Source: Paeniroseomonas aquatica
Lineage (GTDB): Bacteria > Pseudomonadota > Alphaproteobacteria > Acetobacterales > Acetobacteraceae
Reading direction: 5' to 3'
DNA length: 38,388 nucleotides
Assembly (NCBI RefSeq): GCF_030409335.1
Contig: NZ_JAUFPN010000186.1
Location: 1 to 38,388 of the forward strand
Below the pieces are notes generated by a model that worked only from the letters and a program-made list of their open reading frames with translations, did no database searches and was not told where the DNA came from. The position numbers were made by a program, and so were the translations under genes. Numbering within the stretch: position 1 is the first letter of the stretch; each line of letters starts with the position of its first letter. This document shows positions 1 to 7,547 of this stretch, one piece after another.

Positions 1-269
1 CCGCCCCCCCTGCCGCCCCGGCACCCAGCGCGGCGGCCCCGGCCCCGGTGCCGGCCCCGCCCGCCGCGGCGGGCGGCCTGCCGCGGGTCCTGGTCCGCAG
101 CCCGGCCAACGTGCGATCCGCCCCGGATGGCAAGGCGACGGTGCTGCGCACCGCGCCGCGCGGCGAGGCCTTCCGGGTGCACGGCGAATCCAAGGGCTGG
201 CTGCAGGTCGGCAATGCCAGCCCGGAGGGCTGGATCTTCTCCGGCCTGCTGAGCGACCCGGCGCCCTAA
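1..269 (+). CDS. SH3-domain protein, C-terminal part (5' end outside window)
   Basis: Only the end of this gene is in the window. The frame is open back to the first bases, so the GTG at 48 is unlikely to be the real start. An Ala/Pro-rich linker is followed by a bacterial SH3 (SH3b) domain with the typical pattern PANVRSAPDGKATVL, then KGWLQV and GWIFSGLL. SH3b domains usually occur in exported or envelope-associated proteins and often bind cell-wall or protein ligands; the Pro/Ala linker fits a spacer between a membrane or signal segment and this domain. The partner domain upstream cannot be seen, so no specific function is given. A perfect hairpin follows the stop codon. Confidence 0.75.
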   Translation, partial: APPAAPAPSAAAPAPVPAPPAAAGGLPRVLVRSPANVRSAPDGKATVLRTAPRGEAFRVHGESKGWLQVGNASPEGWIFSGLLSDPAP

Positions 270-277
270 GGCGAATC

Positions 278-303
278 CCGGTCCGAGGGAATCCTCGGAC
301 CGG
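278..303 (+). terminator. Perfect 11-bp hairpin after the SH3 gene
   Basis: CCGGTCCGAGG (278-288) and its exact reverse complement (293-303) enclose the loop GAAT, 8 nt after the TAA stop. No T-tract follows, which is common for intrinsic-like terminators in high-GC genomes. It lies between this gene and the convergent antiporter gene. Confidence 0.6.
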
Positions 304-371
304 AGGGGCCTGTCCGCTGGCGCGACCCGCCAGGGGGGCGAGCGCCGGGCCGGGGCGGGCGGACACCGCCC

Positions 372-1622
372 TTAGCCCTCCAGCGCCAGCACCCCCTGCC
401 GGCGGCGGCGCCCGTCCAGCCAGCGCATGGCCGGCGTCACCGTCATCCCGTGCAGCCCGACCGAGATCAGCACGGTCAGCCCCACCACCGCCCAGAGCTC
501 GGCCATCTCCGGGAAGCGCGCCGCATTCGCCGCGAAGGCCAGGTAGTAGAAGCTGCCGAGGCCGCGGATGCCGAAGAAGGCGATGGCCCCGCGCTCCGGC
601 AGCCGGGTCGTGGTCCCCAGCAGGGACAGCAGCCCGGCCGCGGGCCGCACCACGAAGAGGATCACCGCCGCCGCCGCCGCCCCCGGCCAGCCCAGCGGCG
701 CCAGCAGCCCGCCGGCGACGGCGCCGCCGAACAGCACCAGCAGCACCATCATCAGCAGGCGCTCGGTCTGCTCGGCGAAGTCGTGCAGCCGGTCGTGGTA
801 GGCGTGGTTCCGCTCGGCGTCGCGCATCGCCAGCGCCGCGACGAAGACCGCGACGAAGCCGTAGCCATGCGCCAGCTCGGTCAGCCCATAGGCGAGGAAG
901 GTCGCCCCCAGCGCCACGAAGCCGTCCCCGGTGCGCGACAGCCGGGCGCGGTTCGGCATGCGGAAGGTCAGCCAGCCCAGCAGCCGGCCGATCCCCCAGC
1001 CCGCCGCCAGCCCCGCCGCCAGCTTCCAGACCACGTCGACGCTGAAGAAATGCCCCATCCAGTCCGACGGCTCGGTGCCGACCAGGGCCAGCGCCACCGC
1101 CAGGTTGACGAAGGGGAAGGCCAGCCCGTCGTTCAGCCCGGCCTCGGCGGTGAGGGTGAAGCGGACCTCGTCCTCCTCGCCGCTCTGCGGCGGGCCCACC
1201 TGGACGTCGGAGGCGAGCACCGGGTCGGTCGGCGCCAGCGCGCCGCCCAGCAGCACCGCGGCCGCGGTCCCGAGCCCGAGCATCCAGTGCCCGACCAGGC
1301 CGATGCCGAGGATCGAGAGCGGCATGGCGATCCCGAGCAGCCGCCAGGTCAGGCCCCAGCCGCGCCAGGTCAGCCGCCGGTCGAGCTTCAGCCCCGCCCC
1401 GGTCAGGGCGACGATCACCACCAGCTCGGTCAGCCGCTCCGCCGCCTCCGGGTAGTGCAGCGGGCTGGGCGTGTCGCCGCCGAGCAGGGCGAAGACGGCG
1501 TAGCCGATGCCGATGCAGAACATGGGCAGCGACAGCGGCAATTCGCGCAGCACCATGGGCAGCCAGGCCACCAGCAGGATGAGGCCACCGATGCCGACCA
1601 GCATAACAATGTAGGGATCCAT
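372..1622 (-). CDS. CPA1-type cation:proton antiporter
   Basis: A 416-residue, strongly hydrophobic protein with about a dozen membrane segments. It belongs to the monovalent cation:proton antiporter family (Na+/H+ exchanger domain). Around residues 130-138 is APTDPVLASDV, the conserved TDP-containing helix, and around 162-167 is GLNDGLAFP with the Asn-Asp pair that forms the ion site in CPA1 exchangers. GIRGLGSFYYL near the C-terminus is also typical. The expected role is exchange of Na+ or K+ for H+ across the inner membrane. ATG at 1622 (MDPYIVMLVG) was chosen because it opens directly into the first helix; a GTG at 1643 would add seven polar residues. It lies 39 bp downstream of the aldolase gene on the same strand, possibly co-transcribed. 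The transported ion cannot be read from sequence. Confidence 0.88.
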   Translation of the reverse strand: MDPYIVMLVGIGGLILLVAWLPMVLRELPLSLPMFCIGIGYAVFALLGGDTPSPLHYPEAAERLTELVVIVALTGAGLKLDRRLTWRGWGLTWRLLGIAMPLSILGIGLVGHWMLGLGTAAAVLLGGALAPTDPVLASDVQVGPPQSGEEDEVRFTLTAEAGLNDGLAFPFVNLAVALALVGTEPSDWMGHFFSVDVVWKLAAGLAAGWGIGRLLGWLTFRMPNRARLSRTGDGFVALGATFLAYGLTELAHGYGFVAVFVAALAMRDAERNHAYHDRLHDFAEQTERLLMMVLLVLFGGAVAGGLLAPLGWPGAAAAAVILFVVRPAAGLLSLLGTTTRLPERGAIAFFGIRGLGSFYYLAFAANAARFPEMAELWAVVGLTVLISVGLHGMTVTPAMRWLDGRRRRQGVLALEG

Positions 1623-1661
1623 GGAACGGCAACGCAGGGCCACCCCCGAGTTGCCGCGGAT

Positions 1662-2453
1662 TCAGCCGGCCAGGGCTTCGTGGATGCCGCGGGTCCAGGC
1701 GCCCGCCCCGGCCGAGAGCAGCCCGATGTCGGTCTGCGTCGTCAGGAATTGCGCGCCGCGGCGGATGACCGCCGCCTGCGCCGCCGGGTCGCGGTGGCCA
1801 CCGCAGCCGAAGAACTTGCCATGAGCTTTGCAGGCCGCCTGGATGCGGTCCACCGCCTCGGCCAATTCCGGGTCGGCGTATTGGCCGGGCTTGCCCATGT
1901 CGGTCAGCAGGTCGTTCATGCCGACATGGATCACGTCGATCCCGGGCACCGCGGCGATGGCCTCGACGTTCCGCACCCCCTCCCGGGTCTCGATCATGCA
2001 GGCCAGCAGGGTGGCGGCCTCGATCGCCGGCAGCGCCTCGGCCGGCGGCACGCCCTGGTAGTCGAACCAGGGATAGCCGCCGGTGACGCTGCGCCGGCCG
2101 AGCGGGCCGAAGCGCCCGGCCGCCACCGCGAGCCGCGCCTCCGCCGCGGTGTTCACGTCGGGGAAGACGATGCCGCTCACCCCGTTGTCCAGCAGCGCCT
2201 GGATGTCGGGGTCCCGCACCGAGCGCACCCGCGCCAGCGGGGCGATGCCGAGGGCCAGCGCCGCCTGGGCGATATGGCCGACGGTCTCCAGCCCGAAGAG
2301 GCTGTGCTGCAGGTCGATGAAGAGGAAGTCGTGCCCGGTCGCCCGGGCGATCCGGGCGATCTCGGCCGAGCGCGACATCCGCACGCCGAGCCCGAGCGCC
2401 ACCCCGCCGGCGGCCATCTTCTGCGTCACCGGATTGGTCGGCGCGGCGGCCAT
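1662..2453 (-). CDS. HpcH/HpaI-family aldolase
   Basis: A 263-residue class II aldolase of the HpcH/HpaI (2-keto-3-deoxy acid, citrate-lyase-beta-like) family. These TIM-barrel enzymes reversibly cleave 2-oxo-4-hydroxy acids to pyruvate and an aldehyde using a divalent metal. Visible motifs are DFLFIDLQHSLFGLE (catalytic His region; the common Glu-His is Gln-His here), GVSGIVFPDVNTAAEA, MIETREGV with the metal-binding Glu, and GIDVIHVGMNDLLTDMG. ATG at 2453 gives the family length; the open frame continues far upstream but that part reads as low-complexity antisense. The antiporter gene follows on the same strand and the biotinyl protein gene diverges. The physiological substrate is not evident. 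Confidence 0.88.
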   Translation of the reverse strand: MAAAPTNPVTQKMAAGGVALGLGVRMSRSAEIARIARATGHDFLFIDLQHSLFGLETVGHIAQAALALGIAPLARVRSVRDPDIQALLDNGVSGIVFPDVNTAAEARLAVAAGRFGPLGRRSVTGGYPWFDYQGVPPAEALPAIEAATLLACMIETREGVRNVEAIAAVPGIDVIHVGMNDLLTDMGKPGQYADPELAEAVDRIQAACKAHGKFFGCGGHRDPAAQAAVIRRGAQFLTTQTDIGLLSAGAGAWTRGIHEALAG

Positions 2454-2577
2454 GGCATCCCCCTGCGGTCGTTGCCGCCATGCCAGCACCGGCCGGGCCC
2501 GGCGGCAAGCCGGCTTGACCATTCCCCGCGCCGCGCCTGCAATGGCGCCCGGGGGACCGACCCCAGGAAGGCGCCGC

Positions 2578-2802
2578 ATGGCCGATATCCGCGTGAAATC
2601 CGAGATTGCCGGCTCCGTCTGGAAGATCCTGAAGCGGCCGGGGGATGCCGTGGCGGCGGAGGACGAGCTGCTGCTGCTGGAATCGATGAAGATGGAGATC
2701 CCGGTCGCCGCCCCCCGCGCCGGCACCGTGCAGGAGGTGCTCTTCGCCGAGGGCGAGACCGTCGCCGAGGGCGACGTGCTGCTGGTGCTGCGCACCGGGT
2801 AG
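2578..2802 (+). CDS. Stand-alone biotin/lipoyl attachment protein (BCCP-like)
   Basis: A 74-residue single-domain protein of the biotinyl/lipoyl fold. The sequence LLLLESMKMEIPVAAP contains the biotinylation motif with target Lys38; the second half (AGTVQEVLFAEGETVAEGDVL) is the pseudo-symmetric repeat of the fold. Such proteins carry carboxybiotin between a biotin carboxylase and a carboxyltransferase. No carboxylase subunit is present in this window, so its partner must be encoded elsewhere. A good ribosome site (AGGAAGG) lies 5 nt before the ATG. Three copies of a 23-bp repeat start at its stop codon. The fold and biotin site are clear; the parent enzyme (acetyl-, propionyl- or another acyl-CoA carboxylase) is not. 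Confidence 0.88.
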   Translation: MADIRVKSEIAGSVWKILKRPGDAVAAEDELLLLESMKMEIPVAAPRAGTVQEVLFAEGETVAEGDVLLVLRTG

Positions 2803-2871
2803 GAAGGATGCCCCGCTTCGGGTGAGACGGATGCTCCGCATCGGGTAAGAAGGATGCTCCGCATCGGGGGG
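2803..2871. repeat. Three tandem 23-bp hairpin repeats
   Basis: Three direct 23-bp units lie at 2803-2825, 2826-2848 and 2849-2871. Units 2 and 3 share GGATGCTCCGCATCGGG; unit 1 is a diverged copy with GGATGCCCCGCTTCGGG. The core GATGC-TCC-GCATC is itself an inverted repeat, so each unit can form a small hairpin. The array starts at the stop codon of the biotinyl-domain gene. It resembles a REP-like or intergenic mini-repeat, possibly affecting termination or mRNA stability; function is inferred only. Confidence 0.75.
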
Positions 2872-2937
2872 GTAACCGGCCTTTCCCCTGCGGCGCGCTT
2901 TGCGGTAGTTTCGCGCCACAGGCGGTGGAGCGGGCAC

Positions 2938-3657
2938 TTGGCGGATACATCCGGTTCGGAGACGCTGGCGTCGGGGGCTGCGATCGCCGCCACCTGGTCC
3001 AAGGGGAAGGCGCAGGAGCTGGAATTCTGGCGCATGGTGGCGACCAATACGCCGCCCTGCCCGCCGGACTACCACGCCGAGATGCTGGCCCGCTGCGACC
3101 CCGCCGCCGAGATCCACCCGAGCTTCATCGCCAGCATCGTCACCGCCCCGCTCGAGGAGGCGGTGCTGCTCGACATCGCCGCGGGGCCGGTCTCCTCGCT
3201 CGGCTGGTGCCACCAGGGGCGGCGGCTGAACGTCGTGCCGATCGATGCCCTGGCCGAGGACTACGGCGCCATCCTGGCCGAGGCCGGGCTGGCCCCGCCG
3301 GTGCCGACCCGGCCCGGCCATGCCGAGGACCTCGCCAGCCTCTTCCCGCCCGCCTCGATCGACTTCGCCCACATGCGGAACGCGCTCGACCACTGCTACG
3401 ACCCGATGAAGGTGATCCGCGGCGCGCTGGGCATCCTCAAGCCCGGGGCCAGCTTCCGCATCCATACCATCGTGAACGAGGCGGTGATCGAGGGCTACGA
3501 GGGCTTCCACCAGTGGAACATCGAGCGCCGCGGCGACCGGCTGGTGATCTGGCGGCCCGGGACCGAGATCGACGTCGGCGCGGAAGTGCCGGAGGCCGCG
3601 CTGACGCTGCATGGCGGCGAGCACTGGCTGTTCATCGAGCTGGTCCGCAAGGCCTGA
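2938..3657 (+). CDS. Class I SAM-dependent methyltransferase-like protein
   Basis: About 239 residues. VLLDIAAGPVSSLGW (about residues 76-90) fits a degenerate glycine-rich motif I for S-adenosylmethionine. NVVPIDALAEDYGAIL follows at the position of the acidic motif II strand, and SIDFAHMRNALDHCYDP is the motif IV-like strand. LGILKPGASFRIHT matches the 'leader' strand found after motif IV in many methyltransferases. The C-terminal third (GYEGFHQWNIE, GGEHWLFIELV) forms the rest of the sheet. The start is uncertain: TTG at 2938 follows GGTGGAG, while an ATG at 2854 would begin inside the 23-bp repeats. The substrate is unknown. It may be an inactive structural homologue since motif I lacks the usual GxGxG. 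Its stop codon sits in a hairpin shared with the convergent hydratase gene. Confidence 0.65.
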   Translation: MADTSGSETLASGAAIAATWSKGKAQELEFWRMVATNTPPCPPDYHAEMLARCDPAAEIHPSFIASIVTAPLEEAVLLDIAAGPVSSLGWCHQGRRLNVVPIDALAEDYGAILAEAGLAPPVPTRPGHAEDLASLFPPASIDFAHMRNALDHCYDPMKVIRGALGILKPGASFRIHTIVNEAVIEGYEGFHQWNIERRGDRLVIWRPGTEIDVGAEVPEAALTLHGGEHWLFIELVRKA

Positions 3658-3672
3658 GGCCGGCCTTCAGGC
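3652..3672. terminator. Hairpin spanning two convergent stop codons
   Basis: GCCTGA (3652-3657) and TCAGGC (3667-3672) pair, extended inward by a G-T and a G-C pair, with a short GC-rich loop. The left arm contains the methyltransferase TGA and the right arm contains the complement of the hydratase TGA, so one element could end transcription in both directions. No T-tract is present. Confidence 0.45.
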
Positions 3673-4410
3673 CAGCTCCACCACCGCCGCGCCGAAGCCG
3701 AGGAACTCGCCGGTGACGCGCTGGTGGCTCCCGACCCAGAGCAGCCCGGTGCAACTGCCGGTGGTGACGACCTGGCCGGCCTCGAGCTGCAGGCCGAAGG
3801 CCGGCAGGTGGTTGGCCAGCCAGACCAGCGGCACGAAGGGATGGCCGGAGGGGTTGCCGCCCAGCTTCTCCACCTGGACCTCGCCGCCGCAGCTCTGCCG
3901 CACCGTCAGCGCCGCCAGCTCCATCTCCCGCCAGCCCGGCACCTCGGCGCCGATGATCAGCCCGGCATGGGCGACGTTGTCGGCCATCTGCTCCTCGGGC
4001 GTCACCGCCTTGGGGTCCTGGTAGCGGCTGACGACCATCTCGATGACCGGGAAGGCGGCCTCGACGCAGTCCAGCACCTCGGCCTGGGTATAGGGCGTGG
4101 CGCGGGGCGGCAGGCCGCGGCCGAGGCGGAAGGCGATCTCGGTCTCGATGCCGATCGTCTCGCCGGGGGCGACGGTCCAGGTGCTGCCGCTGGGGCGCAG
4201 GCCGCTGGCGGCCATGATGGCGGCGGAGGCGGGCTTGCCCGGCGGCGCCGCGCATTTGTAGCCGCCGATCCGGCCCCCCGTGCGGCGCAGCACCTCCTGC
4301 TGGATGGCCCAGACCTCGGCCTCGGTCCGCGGCGCGGCGGCGCCGAGGCCGGCGAGGCGGGGGCCGCCCTGGCGGACCGCGAGCAGGAGGTCGGCGGCGG
4401 ATTGGGGCAT
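3667..4410 (-). CDS. 2-keto-4-pentenoate hydratase / FAH-fold enzyme
   Basis: A 247-residue member of the hydratase/4-oxalocrotonate decarboxylase branch of the fumarylacetoacetate hydrolase superfamily. Evidence: GGYKCA (Lys52), the metal-binding acidic motif IGIETEIAF (Glu89, Glu91), PVIEMVVSRYQD, and the C-terminal VTTGSCTG. Enzymes of this group add water to 2-hydroxypenta-2,4-dienoate or decarboxylate related keto acids in aromatic meta-cleavage pathways, using Mg2+ or Mn2+. It is the last gene of a leftward operon (14-bp gap from the acyl-CoA-dehydrogenase-like gene, which itself is 2 bp from the amidohydrolase). No ring-cleavage dioxygenase is nearby, so a role in catabolism of another keto acid is equally possible. 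Confidence 0.85.
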   Translation of the reverse strand: MPQSAADLLLAVRQGGPRLAGLGAAAPRTEAEVWAIQQEVLRRTGGRIGGYKCAAPPGKPASAAIMAASGLRPSGSTWTVAPGETIGIETEIAFRLGRGLPPRATPYTQAEVLDCVEAAFPVIEMVVSRYQDPKAVTPEEQMADNVAHAGLIIGAEVPGWREMELAALTVRQSCGGEVQVEKLGGNPSGHPFVPLVWLANHLPAFGLQLEAGQVVTTGSCTGLLWVGSHQRVTGEFLGFGAAVVELA

Positions 4411-4424
4411 GGGGCGGGATCCTG

Positions 4425-5606
4425 TCAGAGAAAACCGGGGGGCGCGTTGCCGAGCAGCACCTGGCCGGCGGCGGCGAAATGGCTGCGGCGGGACTGGATC
4501 TGCTGCGACAGGGTGTGGATGTCGCGGAAGCGCCGCTCGAAGGGGCTGCCGGGGAAGATCGCATCGACGCCGGCGGCCCGGTAGGTGGAATCCGCCACCT
4601 CGATGGCGGCCTGGGTCGCATGGGCGCAGCCGAGGCGGAGCCGGGCGCGGTCCGCCATGCCGATGGGCGCCTCCGGCCCGGCGGCGGCGGCGATCTCCTC
4701 CAGCAGCGCGACCAGCCAGGCGCGGGCGGCGCCGAGCTTCGCCAGGGATTGCGCCACCTCCTGCTGCACCAGCGGGTCGTCGGCCAGGCGGGGGCGGCCG
4801 CGCGGGGCCTTGGCCTGGGCGAGGGCCATGAACTCCTCCAGCATGGCGCCGGCCGCGCCAAGGGCGACGGCGGCGACGCCGACGGCATAGAGGCCCTGCT
4901 GGGTGAAGGCGTAGAGGCTGCCGGGTTCGCGGCGCAGGGAGGGGTCCTCCCGCGTGGTGCTGAAGGCGTCCGGCACGAAGAGATCGGTGACGGTGTAGCT
5001 GTCCGAGGCGGTGCCGCGCAGGCCGATGGGGTTCCAGGTATCCAGCAGCTCCGCCTGCGCCGCGGGAAACAGCAGGGTGCGGATGGCGGGCTGGCCGAGG
5101 TGGTTGGGCCGCAGGCTGCCGTCGGCTTCCCGCACCCGGCAATGCACGCCCATCCAGGTGGCGAGGCGGCAGCCGCTGGCGAAGTCGAAGCGGCCGGCGG
5201 CGACGCGGTAGCCGCCGGGCACCGCCTCGGCGAGGGTCGCGTTCGGCGGGCCCCAGGCGATGACGGCGCGGGGGTCGTCGAAGATCGTGTGCGCTTCGGG
5301 CGGGGCGAGGTAGGCGGCGACGAGGCAGGCGCTGTTGCCGACGAAGAGGTTCCAGGCGACCGAGGCATCGGCGCGGGCGATGGCCTCCAGCGCCAGGAGG
5401 TAGGTGGCGGGGCTGGCTTCCTCGCCGCCATAGGCGCGGGGCAGCAGCAGGTGGAAGAGGCGGGCGGCGTGCAGGGCCTCCGCCAGATCGGGCGGGATGC
5501 GGCGGGTCGCCTCGATGGAAGGCGCGGCTTCGGCGATGCGGGCGGCGAGGGCCGCGGCGCGGGCGATCGGGCTGGGCGCCGTGGGGGGAGCGACCAGCCC
5601 GGGCAT
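4425..5606 (-). CDS. Acyl-CoA dehydrogenase-fold flavoprotein
   Basis: 393 residues with the acyl-CoA dehydrogenase/flavin-monooxygenase fold: an N-terminal helical domain (RIPPDLAEALHAARLF, LLPRAYGGEEA), a middle beta domain (GRFDFASGCRLATWMG, NPIGLRGTASDSYTV) and a C-terminal helical domain (QQEVAQSLAKLGAARAW). The middle segment GLRGTASDSYTVTDLFVP is typical of the branch related to flavin-dependent monooxygenases (HpaB/DszC/HsaA-like), which use reduced flavin and oxygen rather than dehydrogenating acyl-CoA. No canonical catalytic Glu can be assigned with confidence. It sits between the amidohydrolase (2 bp) and the FAH-fold enzyme (14 bp), so the three probably act on one compound. Dehydrogenase versus monooxygenase cannot be settled here. 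Confidence 0.82.
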   Translation of the reverse strand: MPGLVAPPTAPSPIARAAALAARIAEAAPSIEATRRIPPDLAEALHAARLFHLLLPRAYGGEEASPATYLLALEAIARADASVAWNLFVGNSACLVAAYLAPPEAHTIFDDPRAVIAWGPPNATLAEAVPGGYRVAAGRFDFASGCRLATWMGVHCRVREADGSLRPNHLGQPAIRTLLFPAAQAELLDTWNPIGLRGTASDSYTVTDLFVPDAFSTTREDPSLRREPGSLYAFTQQGLYAVGVAAVALGAAGAMLEEFMALAQAKAPRGRPRLADDPLVQQEVAQSLAKLGAARAWLVALLEEIAAAAGPEAPIGMADRARLRLGCAHATQAAIEVADSTYRAAGVDAIFPGSPFERRFRDIHTLSQQIQSRRSHFAAAGQVLLGNAPPGFL

Positions 5607-5608
5607 CG

Positions 5609-7327
5609 TCAGGCCCCGCGTGCCCGGACCAGCTTGCCCGGCAGGGCGCCGGTGAAGTGGCCTTCCTCGAAGACCGGGACGCCGGAGACGAAGGTGGCGC
5701 GGTAGCCGTCGACCCGCTGCACCAGGCGGCGGCCGCCGGCGGGCAGGTCGTAGCGGACCTCCGGCTTGTGCAGCCGCATGTTGGCGTGGTCGATGACGTT
5801 GACGTCGGCCTTCATCCCTGGCGCGAGGATGCCGCGGTCGTGGAAGCCGAAGAACTGCGCGGTCTCGCTGGTCTGGCGCTTCACCACCAGCTCGAGCGGC
5901 AGGCGCTCGCCGCGGCTGCGGTCGCGGGCCCAGTGGGTCAGCATGTAGCTGGGGATGCCGGCATCGATGATGGAGGAGCAATGCGCCCCGCCGTCGCCGA
6001 GGCCGAGCACCGTGGCGTCGTCCGTCAGCATGGTGCGGATGATGTCGTGGTTGTCGACGTTGTAGCCGGTGACCGGGAAGAACAGGAAATGGTCCGGGTT
6101 CTCGGCGAGGTAGTCGTAGGCGACCTCGTCCGGGGTGCGGCCCTCGCGCGCCGCGATGGCGGCGATGCTCTCGCTCTCGGGCGGCTCGTAGTCCGGCGGG
6201 TCGCCGAGCTTGAACATGCGGTTCCAGCGGCGGACGATGTGCTGGCGGAACTGGGACAGCTTCCGCAGGTATTCCTCGGCCGGGGCCTCGCTCAGGATCC
6301 GGGCGCGCACCGCGGGGTCCTGCAGCCGGGCCATGCGTTCGGCGACCGGCAGCTTCAGCAGCGCCTGGTAGCCGGGGCGGATGGAGAAGGGGTTGAGCGC
6401 GGTATCGGCGCCGAGCAGCACGCCAACCGGGCGGCCGCAGACCTGGGCGGTGACCATGGCGCCCTGGGCGCGGGCGGCCCGCACCCCCTCCATCAGCCGC
6501 TTCCAGCGGGCCGGGTCGGTCGGCCAGTCGGTCAGCAGGAACCAGACGGGGCGGCCGGTCTGCTGGCCGAGCCTGGTCATCCAGCCGAGCTCCTCGGTCT
6601 CGATGTCGAAGTCGCTGTTCATGCCGAAGGCGCCGTAGCCGACCTTGCCCAGCGCCTGGCCGATGCCCATGAGTTCGGCCACCTCGGAGTAGCGGCCGGG
6701 CACCATCTCCCCGGTCAGGGTCTTGTGGCTGTTGGTGCGGCTGGTGGTGAAGCCGAAGGCGCCGGCGCGCATGCCTTCCTCGACCAGCCGGTGCATCTCG
6801 GCGATGTCCTCGGCGGTCGCGGCCTCGCGGCGGATGGCGCGCTCGCCCATGACATAGACCCGCAGCGGGTGGTGCGGGATCTGCGCGGCGACGTCGATGG
6901 CGCGGGGGAAGGCGTCCAGCGCGTCGAGGAATTGCGGGAAGCTTTCCCAGTTCCACTTGAGGCCCTCGGCCAGGGCGATGCCGGGGATCTCCTCCACCGC
7001 CTCCATCAGGCCGATGAGCTCGTCGTGGTCGCGGCGGCGGACCGGGGCGAAGCCGACCCCGCAATTGCCGAACAGGATGGTGGTGACGCCGTGCCAGGAG
7101 GAGGGGGCGAGCTCGCTGTCCCAGGTGGCCTGGCCGTCGTAGTGGGTATGGGCATCGACCCAGCCGGGGGTGACGATATGGCCCTCGGCCCTGATCTCGC
7201 GCGTGGCCGGGCCGGCCTTGCCGCCGACCTGGGCGATGCGGTCGCCGTCGAGGGCGACGTCGCCGGTGTAGCCGGGCCGGCCGGTGCCGTCGATGATGGT
7301 GGCGCCGCGGATGACGGTGCTGTGCAT
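5609..7327 (-). CDS. N-acyl-D-amino-acid deacylase-family amidohydrolase
   Basis: A 572-residue metal-dependent amidohydrolase of the D-aminoacylase family. These TIM-barrel enzymes hydrolyse N-acyl (or N-carbamoyl) D-amino acids in the cytoplasm. Visible are the first metal ligands VTPGWVDAHTHYDG (His60, His62), the family Cys in LFGNCGVGFAP (Cys89) that coordinates metal in D-aminoacylase, and LGLGDGGAHCSSIID with the catalytic Asp near the C-terminus. The N- and C-terminal strands (TVIRGATIIDGTGRPG; EVRYDLPAGGRR) form the small beta domain. ATG at 7327 was chosen because the family begins with such a short beta segment; the frame runs 22 codons further upstream. It is the first gene of the three-gene operon and matches the D-amino-acid theme of the genes at 9578-11788. 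Confidence 0.87.
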   Translation of the reverse strand: MHSTVIRGATIIDGTGRPGYTGDVALDGDRIAQVGGKAGPATREIRAEGHIVTPGWVDAHTHYDGQATWDSELAPSSWHGVTTILFGNCGVGFAPVRRRDHDELIGLMEAVEEIPGIALAEGLKWNWESFPQFLDALDAFPRAIDVAAQIPHHPLRVYVMGERAIRREAATAEDIAEMHRLVEEGMRAGAFGFTTSRTNSHKTLTGEMVPGRYSEVAELMGIGQALGKVGYGAFGMNSDFDIETEELGWMTRLGQQTGRPVWFLLTDWPTDPARWKRLMEGVRAARAQGAMVTAQVCGRPVGVLLGADTALNPFSIRPGYQALLKLPVAERMARLQDPAVRARILSEAPAEEYLRKLSQFRQHIVRRWNRMFKLGDPPDYEPPESESIAAIAAREGRTPDEVAYDYLAENPDHFLFFPVTGYNVDNHDIIRTMLTDDATVLGLGDGGAHCSSIIDAGIPSYMLTHWARDRSRGERLPLELVVKRQTSETAQFFGFHDRGILAPGMKADVNVIDHANMRLHKPEVRYDLPAGGRRLVQRVDGYRATFVSGVPVFEEGHFTGALPGKLVRARGA

Positions 7328-7547
7328 GCGGACGTTCCCCTTGTTGCCAGGGCTTGGTGCGGGGATTGAAGGCCCCTGCGGACGGGGGGTCAAGCGCGGG
7401 AAGGGCTGCGGGCCGCCCGTCCCCTTGGGCCTCCCGGTTGAAAGTTGCGTGTGTGAACCCGCATCGCTGGACGCGAAACGAAGCCCTGCCTATCCTGCCC
7501 CCGCAAAGACCTCGTCCGGACGCTTCGAGGCAGCGATTAGGAATATC

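Noticed and set aside
450-2825. 791-codon open frame on the + strand
   Set aside because: Antisense to the antiporter and aldolase. Its translation is rich in Arg, Gln, Pro and Gly, typical of a GC-rich shadow frame, and shows no domain.
1662-3047. N-terminal extension of the aldolase frame up to 3047
   Set aside because: The part before MAAAPTNP is Ser/Arg/Pro-rich and overlaps the biotinyl gene in antisense; the family length fits the 2453 start.
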